Below, piece after piece: positions 48,421 through 59,902 of a DNA stretch of 64,000 nt (its first letter is position 1; each line of letters begins with the position of its first letter). The DNA lies in NCBI GenBank assembly GCA_000934455.1, contig KN885316.1, forward strand, positions 25,760 to 89,759. Reading direction: 5' to 3'. The translations under genes were made by a program, and so were the position numbers. The notes below the pieces were generated by a model. The model was not told the origin of the DNA. It did no database searches and saw only the letters and a list, made by a program, of their open reading frames with translations. The DNA is from Apostichopus parvimensis. Its lineage: Eukaryota; Echinodermata; Holothuroidea; Aspidochirotida; Stichopodidae.

Positions 48421-50182
48421 GTGGGAGGGGGGACTGAGGTGGGAGACAGGGTTGTGGGGATGGGGGGGAACCTGGCCCTCATCACCTCTGCTCCTCCTCA
48501 CGTTATTCCATGCACCTATGTTCCTTTTCCTTTTTTCCATTCTAAGTTTTTACATTTTCCATATTCCTATTGATGTATACTGACGAATAATTCAAAGAGA
48601 GTTAATGTTCGAAGCATGTGTGTTATAGTATAGTTATAGGGTTATGTTAGATGGTAAGTGACTTGCCCTACGGAACTTACGAGAGCTAACACAAAACCGA
48701 GCAAAGAAACTTCAAGATGTTACGATAAAATTACCAAATACGCAACCACCAAGAATCTATGCATGCAATTTGAAACATAATCTTTATTAAATTTTTCGGA
48801 TATGGCAACATTCTATCAGAGGGTAGAGTTTTTATTCCCGATACACTCGTAACATTCTTCAAGTTCCCCCCTTTTAGACACCTTAACATTTCTCCCATTA
48901 CTCGAACGAACATACTTGAAAATTTGTCAGACCAATTTGACAGAGACATTTGGCTATATCGAACAGATCTCCATCTGTATCATGTAACCAAAGGGGAGTT
49001 CATATTAGCACTGTAATTTTGCTTAGACATTAAATTTGAAAATGTGATTTTTACTCTTTTTTTCCCATTCATAGAAGTCAAACAGCTATGTTGTAATGTC
49101 ATTCACACAGATAGACGCACAGACAGACAGACAGAGACAGAGAGAGTGAGTGTAACCATTGATGTCCATGATAAACAAATAAACACCATGAATGGAATAA
49201 TTGGTATATTTATTTATTTTCTGCTGGATTTAAAACCATCTTGACAACTGCATGAGACTGTGAGATACATAAGTTTCTTAATTTTACCATGAGGAGAAAC
49301 CTTTTGGTCCTACATTTCAACATTTTATGAAATAATGTAACACTTGATCAGGACATTATAGCCTTAAATTACAGGAATGTCGACTAAAGGCAGAATTTTA
49401 ATCTTTATATGCCAAAGACTAAGACAGAAACTTCATTTTGAAAGTTTTGAAAATAATTTACCTTTAAACCATTGCTGAATATCTGGATTACTCCTTTAAA
49501 AGCTAACTTGATGATAACCTGGCGGGGATAGGGAAGTGGAGGGGAAGGGGAGGGGAGAGAGGAGGGAGAGGGAGGTAAAGGATTTTGAGGGTGCAGTTAA
49601 AGGAATAACTTTGTAATTCCTTTCTTACGTCATCAATATGGAATTTCAGGTGCATTGAGGTGAGGCCTTTATAGAAGCCAATTTTCAAAGCGAGCTTATT
49701 CAGTCAAACAGGGAGCGGTTAAGCAAAAAATTGAATTTTAGAGACTTTTTAGGTTATTGAATAATATCAATTGTGTTTCAACCCTGCCTTCGTTATTCCT
49801 TTAACGTGCAATTTAGAAGTCAACTTTGTATTACAATAACATGGAGACAATATCTTTGAGAGAAAATTAAATTCATCATATTTATTATCATCGAAAATAC
49901 AGAAAACATTTCTGCTGAGTCAAACTGGCATGATTCCTAATATAAATCAAGTGGTAGGCATCTCTCTCTATTTAAGTCCTGTTTCTGGTTAATCCATACA
50001 TAATGGACTAAATACATTTTAAGTATACTCTCACTTTCAGTTTTAACTTTAAGTTGATGTTGGTACAATTTCTGTACTAAAGTAGCACATCAGAAGAGGG
50101 AACATTGGGTCTTATTTCTGCAGTTCTAATTTACGAGGTGTGGAAAAGTGCAGTCTGTCAAAGGTCATATTGGCCCCCACAG
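48421..50182. other. Non-coding stretch with G-rich and CAGA tracts
   Basis: A G-rich tract (48421-48472) has several runs of 4 or more G. A CAGA microsatellite lies at 49109-49145 and a G-rich tract at 49519-49578. Frames of 60-72 codons are chance-like. Confidence 0.5.
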
Positions 50183-50554
50183 TTAAAGGGTGTGAAGACT
50201 CGCGCAAAAAGAAACGTCTAATGCCGGTAATCTGACCTAGTTTCGAACGAGGTGTAACAGAAGTGTTAGAAACCACCATCGATCGCAGAAAATACACACA
50301 CACAGCTTGCTACCATCGGTAATTAGACACTAGTGTATAGTCAGTACATACAGCTGCGGTCTATACCCACAGCACAGTGTACAAACAATACAGCGATGGA
50401 CATCTCAGGTCCAGCTAAAGATAACAAGGTATCACGTTTCATTACTGTACTGTCTGCATTTTGTAGCGACACGAACAAAACGTCACTTGCAAGCAACGGA
50501 AAGTTAACTTTTTCAGATGGCCGTAGGCGGTTTGGGGCGAGTCTCCAATGCTAA
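50183..50554 (+). mobile_element. M1 MITE, copy 6
   Basis: Same orientation as copy 1. The left TTAA (50183-50186) is intact. The right end is decayed (GGCGAGTCTCCAATGCTAAT instead of AATGCCTTTAA). The interior is complete. Confidence 0.85.
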
Positions 50555-50969
50555 TTTTCATCAAAAGTAGACTACGTATGTGGAGGCACTGATCCTGTAG
50601 ATTATTCCAGGACCTTGAGAAATGTTAACATCAGACAAATACATATCTTAGTGAGGAGGGTATTTAATTGTTACCATGGTGGCAGTAAAATGTTGGCTGA
50701 TGATAATAAAGGACAGGCGTAAGGCAGACTTTTCTTTTGATGTCATAGTTCAATAAATTAAACAAATTAAAAGAAGAAGGAAGTGTTGGTATAATGTTGG
50801 TAATTAACAGCCATTATGGTGTTCAAGATCATTTACCTTTTCAATATGTCTAGAATGCTCCTCAGTTTAGGGCTAAAATGAACCAGGAAACATGTTCATT
50901 TAAACAGCAGAGCACCCTCGGATGACCGTCCATGCCATTTGTTCTTAAAGTTGCCGAGTTATATAAACG
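50555..50969. other. Non-coding stretch
   Basis: A GTGGCAGTAAAATG word and nearby bases near 50680 recall repeat R1, but the match is short. Nothing else is supported. Confidence 0.4.
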
Positions 50970-51765
50970 CATTACAGTCTTTTGCGTCCATACAAGAGAA
51001 ACTTAGGCCTAGCGGTCTGCGTGTTAGACTACATAGTCCAGTCACTATACCTGATGAGCCTAAGCTGTCGTTTCTTCAAAAGTAAAGTGCTATAGGAATG
51101 CCACCTAAACTGATATCAATGTTTTATAACAGTCTGTAGCTGAGAAGCGAAACTTAGGCCTAGCGGTCTGTGTGTTAGACTACATAGTCCAGTCACTATA
51201 CCTGATGAGCCTCAGCTGTCGTTTCTTCAAAAGTAAAGTGCTACAGGAATGCCACCTAAACTGATATCAACGTTTCATAACAGTCTGTAGCCGAGAAGAG
51301 ACACTTAGGCCTAGCGGTCTGCATTATAGACTACATAGTCCAGTCACTATACCTGATGAGCCTCAGCTGTCGTTTCTTCAAAACGAAAGTGCTACAGGAA
51401 TGCCACCTAAACTGATATCAATGTTTCCTAACAGTCTGTAGCCGAGAAGAGAAACTTAGGCCTAGTGGTCTGCATTAGAGACTACATAGTCCAGTCACTA
51501 TACCTGATGAGCCTCAGCTGTCGTTTCTTCAAAACGAAAGTGCTACAGGAATGCCACCTAAACTGATATCAATGTTTCCTAACAGTCTGTAGCCGAGAAG
51601 AGAAACTTAGGCCTAGCGGTCTGCATGTTAGACTACATAGTCTAGTCACTTAAAGTGCTAAATGATGAGCCTCGACCAGCTGTCGTTTCTTCAAAACTTA
51701 AAGTGCTACAGGAATGCCACCTAAACTGATAACAATGTTTTATAACAGCTTCAAGCCGTAACAAA
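50970..51765 (+). repeat. 151-bp satellite-like tandem array, 5 units
   Basis: AACTTAGGCCTAG recurs at 51000, 51151, 51302, 51453 and 51604, exactly 151 bp each time. The third and fourth units share variants (AAAACGAAAGTGC), showing local homogenisation. The last unit is rearranged and decays after 51730. Each unit holds a tRNA A-box-like TTAGGCCTAGCGGTCTGCG with no clear B box. The unit length is close to that of nucleosomal DNA. Confidence 0.95.
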
Positions 51766-51809
51766 ATTAAGTTTGTGCCTTAAAAGTTTATCTTATAATT
51801 TAAGTGATT

Positions 51810-51865
51810 TTCTAGCATTTTTGGGGCTGTAAATTGGTGATCCTCTTAAAGTCTGTAATACACTG
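51810..51865 (+). repeat. Dispersed repeat R1, short fragment
   Basis: The GATTTTCTAGCATTTTTGGGG block and the following GATCCTCTT match the tail of R1 at 53985-54015 and at about 820-855. No other part of R1 is retained. Confidence 0.35.
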
Positions 51866-51969
51866 ATTCATTCAGGGTCGGAGTGCTAAAGCTAACATTT
51901 TATTGGAGATAATTACACGGCCCTCTCAGCTAGAAATAAACTAGCAATGTGCATTTTCCTTTTTCGTGT

Positions 51970-52355
51970 GAATTTGATGAAGTAAACTACCAATTTGTAG
52001 ACCATTTTTAATAGGAAAGAGCGTGAAGAGTGTTGCGGTGAAATGGCTAAGGTGATAATCTGGGTTAATCTGGATAATGCTGGGTTTCAAGTCCCTGGAC
52101 AGATCATCGTTGTGTCCTTAGGCAAGGCACTGAATCGCCATGATGCCTTCTTGCACCCATGCAGGTGTATAATTCCACGCCGAATTTCATGAAGTAAAAT
52201 AGGAAAAAGCGCGAAGGGTGTTACGGTGAAATGGCTAAGGTGATAATCTAAGGATTGCTGGGTTTCAAATCCCTGGACAGATCATCGTGGTGTCCTTCTA
52301 GGCAAGGCACTGAATCGCCATGATGCCTCCTTTCACCCAGGTGTACAATGCCACG
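51970..52355 (+). repeat. Tandem pair of SINE-like units (~185 bp)
   Basis: Two diverged units share GATGAAGTAAA-type, AATAGGAAARAGCG, GGTGAAATGGCTAAGGTGAT, CTGGGTTTCAA, CCTGGACAGATCATCG, GGCAAGGCACTGAATCGCC and ATGATGCC. The GGGTTTCAARTCCC part resembles a tRNA B box. The following GTGTCCTTAGGCAAGGCACT recalls the conserved CTTGGGCAAGTCACTT word of vertebrate and invertebrate tRNA-SINEs. I infer a decayed tRNA-derived SINE that was later duplicated in tandem. Confidence 0.6.
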
Positions 52356-53764
52356 CTGAGATGGTTACTATGTATTTAATATGGAGGCATGTACCACTTT
52401 GTGACTGCTTCCTAAATTGACAAGTCCCAGGAGATAGAGTAGAGGTGGTGCACACCGGGACTGGGGGTGGGGATGGGGTGGGGAGGGGAAGTGGAGGTTT
52501 ACCGTTATACAAGTAGTGTGAGAAGGTCTTTTGGACTTGTTGCAAGAAAATCTTCAAATTTAACTTTATTCCGTTCATGTGGATTAGACGAAACAATTAA
52601 AAAGCAATGTAGATTTTGTTCAAGTGAAATTTGATGGAATAAACTATTAAAAGTGGAGTAGATTTAAAAAGTTAAGCACATGCAGTCTGCTTGAGGCTGA
52701 GGCAAATTTATGAAATTATTTCCTGCCAAAATGAGTTCTCTACAAAACATTATAATGGAATACTATGGATAAAATTACTATAGCCTCAAATAGCATCAAA
52801 CTATTTCAGAGGATGTGGCAAAAAAGTATTTCAGCTTCAATTTGTCAGTAGAATGTAAAGAAATATGTCACACATATTACCTATTATTTCAGTCAAGAAA
52901 ATTAATGTTTAGGGAGAGTATATTTCAGTTTTATGTTAATTGTAAACATTAATTCGCCTTCATCCGAATGACTTCTCACCCCCCCCCCCCTTCTTAATTC
53001 ATACCTCTGCCATCACAGATATATTTTATGGTGAGAATTATGGATGAAAACTTCAAAGGTGGCAGTTATTGGGACTATGGTATAAAAGGAATAAAATCAC
53101 AAGGGACCTTCATTTCCAATAACAGACTGAAAACCCTAACTCCTGAAATTAAAGAATCCCTACTAGGTGCTTTTAAAAAAAAAAATTCTCTTTTTTTGGG
53201 GGCATATTCCGTAGTCTTAACATGATAACATTAAAACATAAAGGAACGTTTCATTTAACTTGCACTGTATATATGAGATGTAAATTTTCCTTTAATGCTT
53301 CGAGCAATGATAGCAAGTTTATACACTTGCTTGTCCACCACATACGATACGACATGTGGCATGAATGCAGGCCTCAAAGGATGAAATGAATACATATCTA
53401 TGGTATCTTTTAGCTTGAAATTTGTGCCAAACATTTGTCAAACATTTGTCAAAAAGAGGCAACATTATTGAACATACTTTGACCTACACAAACTGTGTTA
53501 AAGATTGGGGGTGAGAGGGTTGGAAATATTTTTTTACATGTGACCTAATGCTAACATGAAAATTTGTCTGGGCGAAAAAATGTCGAGAACTAGTTAAACA
53601 GAGTCATTATGTTTACTTACTCATTTGCCTTCCTGTAATTTCATCAGAATATCTGTGACCAATTGTTGTTAATTTGATCAAAACACAATCTTAATTCATT
53701 TGAGTTTTAAATCCTCAATAGATTTGTTTATACTTGTTGACACAATCCAGAAAGCTGCTTTTAA
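52356..53764. other. Non-coding stretch
   Basis: A G-rich patch lies at 52458-52496 and a C run at 52979-52990. Frames of 65 and 87 codons have no recognisable domain. Confidence 0.5.
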
Positions 53765-54030
53765 AGACATCAGTATTGGCCCCACATTTTACCCTTCTAT
53801 TAAAAAGAATTTCTAGTTTTCAAGAGTACTTTCCTCGAGGCTCTGTTCCTTCGAATTATTTTCCACAGCCATCGAGGAGTGTTAAAATAGACAGTTAATA
53901 TCTCAGTGTACTTTAACTGTGGCAGTAAAATGCTTGTTGAAATTTGAGCATGGTTGCCATGGCCATTATTTGACAAGTTTCTAGCATATTTGGGGGGCAA
54001 TATATCAAAGACCTTCAAGACAAAACCCTT
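53765..54030 (+). repeat. Dispersed repeat R1, copy 4 (longest)
   Basis: It contains the GGCCCC start shared with 7760-7870 and 41790-41895 and the GAGGAGTGTT to TTCTAGCAT tail shared with 630-900, so it links the partial copies into one family of at least ~265 bp. The TTAA at 53763-53766 marks the position where M1 copy 5 entered the related copy at 41.8 kb. Confidence 0.65.
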
Positions 54031-57000
54031 TTGACCAGTTGATTGGATCTGTCTGTTTTATTTTATAAAAACATGAAGATATTGATCTTCTTCTCTTCAG
54101 AGCCTCCACGATTGCTTTATCCATTTTCCACAAAGAATTGACAAAACTAGTTTGTTTTTTTTTGAGGGAAGGGGGGGGGGGGCCAACAGAAGTTCATTTC
54201 ACCCAACATAAAGAAACACTGCTTCCCCTGCCAACCTCCCCCCCCCCCCCCTTGCATGAAAGCCATGACATTATTGCACCAGTTTGATCCAAATCTCCAT
54301 ATTACACACTGCTCTTTGAATAATTTGTTTCCTCTATCAAAAAACAAACCAAAAAATATGTGAAATACACAAAGTTGCTCTTTTTACTAGAACTCATGCT
54401 GCAGGGGGGTGGTGGGGGGAACATACATGTTGTAGATGCCAGACATAACATTGTATATCAACACTGAAGAAGGATTTGTGTAGTCTGACATGGGGGCAGG
54501 TTACTGGAGAGTTCGATCTTAGACTAGATAAAGTAGTCCATACCTTTACCTCAACATATTATGTATATATATTTATATTGCTGAATCTCCACATCATCAT
54601 CACGGTGAACCCATGTATCATGTTTTATAGTGGAGTAACATTCCTCCACGATTTGGAGATAACCAGGCTACCGTCAAGATCAAAAAAAAAAAAAAAAACA
54701 AGGGTAGAAGAATCTTGGCAAGGTAATAAAAAAGAAAACATGAAATGAAAAATGATACATGGATGACTTATGAATGTAACTAATGAGATTGTCTCTGTCA
54801 TTGTGAGGTTACTGTACTGTTTCTTTTAACTTCGATAGAAATGGCAGAATTGATGAAAAGATCATGTGCGGGGGAAAAAAAAGAACTACATCAATACAGT
54901 GAAAATGGAAGATATGGGATAATAGAAATTGTGATGTGTGAGTTGCTTTTAATAAATAAGTGATGCAACAAGAAGAAAGCATTCAGAGTTGAAATAGCTT
55001 TTGCCTTCTGAATACCCCTCACCTTTAATGGTACTTTCTAAAATAGGATGTTAGGCAGGTCTGACACATAAAAAAAATTGGGGGACTGAAGCTAGGAAAC
55101 ATGGAGGGGCCCTCTGAAAGTAAGGTCATAAAAAACTTGTTGTTTTCTCATTTCCATGAATATACTTAAAGGGGGAAAGTGAAGAACTTTGCAAAAGGGG
55201 GGGGGAGGGGGGGTTGGTGCTGTGGCTCTCAATGACACCTTTTTATAAAGCCTTTACAAAGCCTCGTAAAGCTGCGACGATAGGTGATGAGTTTTACTGG
55301 TCTGTGATAACAACCAATTTTAATGTGTGATGATGATGACAAGGAGGTAGCTTAGTATATAGTTTCATTTCATTATTTGTTCTCCTCCGTATGTAAATAC
55401 AACGAGGAAGGACGTGGCCTAGAAAAACCTTGCAAGGCTTAACGAGTAGTGCCGCTCCCTATTCAACTGAAAATATATCAAAAGACAAAACAAACAACTG
55501 CCCCGCCCCACCCCCCCACCCCCCTCCCCCCGCACCCCACCCCCTTTCCACACTCACGAGGGAAAAAAAGAAAGAATGATTGTAACATATTATAACTTAG
55601 TATCAGAGTGATCTGTCAGTAGCGGATAAGACAAAGAAAATATTTCACAAAGACGATTTAAATTCTAAAGAGGGATTTATTGATGAGGGAATTATATTTG
55701 AAGTTGAACTGTGTTTATTTTGAAAATGATTCTAACCATTCTTTTGAATAAATCACATCGTTATAAATGACAACAGCAGAGTTTGAGCAACATTATATTA
55801 CTAGGTCAGACATTCACTGTGGTAGTCCTGATTGGGAGGGGGTTTTATTCTGACAAGAAACAAAGATAAACTGGAAAAGAGCAAAGAAAACATTGGGTTT
55901 ATTTTATAAAGAAGTATATATATTAGGTACAGCTAAATGTAAATAAGAAATTTTACAAGTTTTTACTAAAGAAATCAACTTGAAGCCAGTTTCTTTGACA
56001 CAGTATACACATTGGGAACCCACATCCTAGTGTTTAATATGCTAAATTTGTGCCTTAAAAAAGAGAAGTGGACAAATTTTAAACTTAATTTACAACAGCA
56101 AGATTAGTTAAAGAAATTCTATTGTTCCTCCTTCGTATCTCGTTTTGATGATGATGGAATAATATCCAACATTCTCTATATTTCCCTTTCCATGCACCTC
56201 TGACCGACTCATTTCTCCTCCCATCCCCTCCCCTCCCCTCCAATTCCAATCCAATGTTTGGATAGAACACCTCTTAACTTTGTTTTACTGCAGTAAGTAA
56301 AAAAGTGCCATTTCTTCTAGGACAATAAAGTCATATGCTGTATTCAATGTATATTCTTTTATTTCTTTTTTTAATTGTTTTATCCATGTTTGGCACATTG
56401 TTAGGATGGAATGATATAGACATTTATTGAAATAAACATTATTACTTTTGTCATCCCATCCATATACTTCCCATTCCATGAACCTTCTTGCCAGATCCTC
56501 TACCCCCTTCTCCCACCTCCTTTTTCATCCAGCCCCACTTTTAAGATCAAATGTCTCTCACTTTTCCTACTCGATAAGTCTACCGTAAATTTAAGAATAA
56601 AAAGTGCCATTTTTCGGAGAAAATAAATCCATAAGCTACTTACTTTCGGCGTAATTCGATCATTCATTTTCTCGCAATCATCCATTTTCTCAGGATATAG
56701 ACAGATTGGCGAGTAGTTTAAAATTACCCACTTTCGATAGGTCACGTGATGTGCGCTGGGCCGTATATGGTTACCAAAAGCCTGTACATTACTATTATTG
56801 ATTCTGGTAGACGGACATTTTTAGAGTTTTAACATGCATGCCGATAATTGCTATCAGGTGCCAGCCTATATATGCAACCTCATGCATGGCCAAGGAATCA
56901 AATCATACACTAGCCTGTTGATGTCACCCTACATACCTTTATAAAAAAAAATAAAAAAAACACTTATCAATTTGCTATAGTTTTATAAAGATTAGGTTTC

Positions 57001-57400
57001 TGTTTATATATATACTGTGACTTTACCTTCAACTTATGCTTTCTTCAACTCAAGAATTTATCAGATTTTTAACACAAATTCTAAGAATATTCAGTACTGT
57101 ATTTCGTGCATTAAACCTTAGAGCTGATCAGTAGCTGGTTTCCTTTCATAATCAAATTTCACTGCTCACCATGAGTTTCACTCACTGTTAGTATCTTAAA
57201 AATGTTCTGTATGAGGTTTTACAAATTTATATTTTTTCCTTCTTATTTTTGTATTCCCCCCCTCGTTTCCCACCCCCCCAAAAAATGTCACAAGCAACTT
57301 TGTCCTCAGCATCATGCATGTAGCTAATACTGTAGTTATTGACAATTAACATCAGCCCCAATTATTACATGCAAACTAGCTGAAACTACATGAACTTGGC
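54031..57400. other. Non-coding stretch with poly-C and poly-G tracts
   Basis: G and C runs lie at 54167-54182 and 54237-54251 and a G-rich tract at 55196-55216. A very C-rich block at 55501-55547 is listed separately. An A run lies at about 54682-54698. Frames of up to 90 codons are chance-like. Confidence 0.5.
55501..55547 (-). other. Strong G-quadruplex candidate
   Basis: The minus strand has at least six runs of four or more G within 47 bases, with loops of one to three bases. The plus strand could form an i-motif. Confidence 0.7.
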
Positions 57401-57703
57401 TATAAAAGTGTACTGCTTGGTCGTTTGTTAAGTTGTGAAGCTTTTTGTTTAAACAGCAAAACCATTTCTCAGGATTATTGACTACACATGGCTAACTGTA
57501 TATCCAGCCACGCAACCTCTGGGCATGTTAAATCTCTATTCACGTCACCACCTCCTTCAATAATCCCTTACCTCTCTGTATTGTGTATTTCATTATCGCA
57601 TTTTTCTCACCACAGAATCACTTACAACTTTAATAAGAACATACTTAAAGCCAACAATCCATTATGCACAATAAACCCCTTTTTTAGCAATAAATTTAAT
57701 TAA
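57401..57703 (+). promoter_or_regulatory. TATAAAAG box upstream of a 71-codon frame (weak)
   Basis: A textbook TATAAAAG (57401-57408) lies 80 bases before an ATG (57488) that opens 71 codons (starting MANCISSHATSGHV), with AATAAA at 57670-57675 and 57689-57694. The polyadenylation words precede the stop codon, which is unfavourable, and the peptide matches no family I know. The hAT MITE copy B begins 9 bases after the frame ends. Confidence 0.12.
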
Positions 57704-57712
57704 TGTTTTAAC

Positions 57713-58113
57713 CAGTGGCGGAGCGTCCATACAGTCAGGGGGGGGCGGATGCCCCCCCTGACGGACTCAAATGGACTGCTGGCACCCTTTTCAGCTCTTT
57801 ACCACTTTTTACTTATTCTAGATTATTGAATTTTTTATTGCGCTCTCATCTACTTGACATTTGTCTTCATCTACATGACATTTGTCACATTTAGTTGGTG
57901 TAATTTGGCGATGACACCTATTTATTCTTCGTTTATCTGCAAATTAGCCAGGCCCGGCAAGGGTCATTTCCGGCGATCTAGGGAGTATCTTTACTCAAAA
58001 ATTTTCTGTACGCTACGCGCCAACCAGTGGTGGCGTTCCGCTAAGATAGTGTCGAAAGTGCCCCTACAGACCATTCTCACCCCTCCTGACCAATACCCCT
58101 AGCTCCGCCACTG
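57713..58113 (-). mobile_element. hAT-type MITE, copy B (reverse orientation)
   Basis: A 401-bp element with CAGTGGCGGAGC terminal inverted repeats and a perfect 8-bp target duplication GTTTTAAC (57705-57712 and 58114-58121). It is collinear with copy A in reverse. Differences include an extra ACATTTGTCTTCATCTACATG duplication-like stretch around 57852-57890. It has no coding capacity. Confidence 0.93.
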
Positions 58114-58121
58114 GTTTTAAC

Positions 58122-59485
58122 AATAAGTTTTAACAAGCACTGCATGTATTTTCAAATAAAAATAAATTACTAAGCATTTCAAAAAAAAATATATAAACCA
58201 AAACACTACAAGAACAAGTGACAATTCTGCAACAGCTATAACTTGCAGAAAACTGCTGTTGTGACAAAAACATCACATGTGAATGGAAATAACGTATATT
58301 ACGTAGGCTTCTAATACCTACAGTAACAGCGGCATGCATGCACACCAGAAATGAGTACTTAATTGAGTCTCCCTAAATCTTAGCGAGGAGGAAAACACGT
58401 AATTCCCGCGCAAATTTTCCTCTCAACCCGGTTTCTTAACTTAACGTAGACATCTTTCCTCAAACAACATTTAAGTTCAAGAGTGCACTCGACGTGTACT
58501 TCAGACATTTAAAGCATGTATTTCATGATAATCTTCTGCAAACCGTAAACATTAATGTACCCTTTACACTTTTCGAGGGAGAAAGAAAAGTCACAAAGTA
58601 AGTAACAAAAACATAGTTTTACGAGCCCTTTTTCCTTTTTTTTTTGTCTTTTCAATGCTTGACAAAGAATGCACAATTTTTTTTGCCTTAAGAGGCAAAT
58701 TTGATTTGTTCAAATCCAAACTAATTCTTGCCCATATATATTCTCCCCCCCAAAAACATAAGCCGTAGTTGCTCGTAAATTCCTCGTAATAACATGATGT
58801 GGGGGGGAAACAAATTTTTTGGCCAAATAGACCTTGAGCCGGAGGGAAAATGTATCACAAAACAGACAGATAGACACACACTGCTTGTTCAAAGGGGAGC
58901 AGACTGAGAATTTACTCACTCAGGAAATCCAATTAAATGTTTTTTTTGTTTTCTGTTTTTTTTTCTTTTAACTTTTAAAAGTGCATTTCAGTCTTTAACA
59001 AAACTGTTGACATGGCACAGCAACCCTTAAAGAAAGTGTCTGGTCATTTTCTTTTAAAACCCTGCATTCCCGACGTCGAGTTTTCGTATTCATGTAATTT
59101 AGAAACAAAAAGAAACAGAGCGAAACATGATTACTGGCAATGAATTATTAAAACTTGTCTGGGATACCCTGGCTACAAATATAAAGAAATTGATCATTCA
59201 AAAAAAAAATTTTTTTAAATTAAAAAATTGATGTAAAACCTTGCGCTTTATAGTTCTGTTTAAGATACTATCTGAATCGAGTGGTCATCTTAACAAGCAA
59301 ATGCAAGACAGAAAAAAAAGGGGTGGTGGGGGGCAAAGAGGGAGAAAGAAAAAGAAAGAAAGACAGAGGGAAAAAAAGTTATCTTGACCTAAAATGTGGC
59401 CAGAAACAGGAAACTAGACTGCTCTCTACACCACAATTTACATTGCATGAAACACAAAAGGCCGTAAATTCTACAATATTTATTC
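58122..59485. other. Non-coding stretch
   Basis: Homopolymer T and A runs lie at 58636-58645, 58939-58965 and 59200-59225, and a purine-rich tract at 59311-59380. Nothing else is supported. Confidence 0.5.
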
Positions 59486-59493
59486 ATCTAGTC

Positions 59494-59894
59494 CAGGGTT
59501 GTCCAACCTACGGCCCGCGGGCCACAGTCCGGCCCGCCGCAGGGTTGCGTCCGGCCCGCCAGAGATGCTCTATGGTGCGAAATTTTAGTGAGCAGATTTA
59601 TTGATAACAATGTGAAGCTATATAATCAATCATTCAAACCTTCTGGGTCCAAAAAACTGCATACAGGTCAGTTTGTGTGACACTCTCTCAGCAGAGGGGG
59701 GGGGGCGCTGAACTTTATTCATCTGTTTTATCAGGAAGGAAAATAAATCAGTGCGCTCCGCGCGCAGTGCTCACATTTTGTTGCCTTGGGCTTCGGGCAA
59801 AAAATCGACAAATCGAGCGTAGGGTTCATGCGGCCCCCTCCTTCATCATAATCATTTCATGTGGCCCTCCTCTGCAAAAGGTTGGACAACCCTG
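59494..59894 (+). mobile_element. Non-autonomous hAT element, family D
   Basis: A 401-bp element with ~16-bp terminal inverted repeats (CAGGGTTGTCCAACCT and its near-perfect complement) and a perfect 8-bp target duplication ATCTAGTC (59486-59493 and 59895-59902). The left end carries CGGCCCGCGGGCCAC, and both ends carry GGCCC words, a widespread hAT end style in animals. It has no transposase. Two frames of 72 and 107 codons cross its boundaries and are not genes. It is unrelated to copies A-C. Confidence 0.92.
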
Positions 59895-59902
59895 ATCTAG
59901 TC

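Noticed and set aside
51053-51100. CTGATGAG in the 151-bp satellite units, a possible hammerhead core
   Set aside because: The following GAAA is too far away or absent in most units and no stem II can form.
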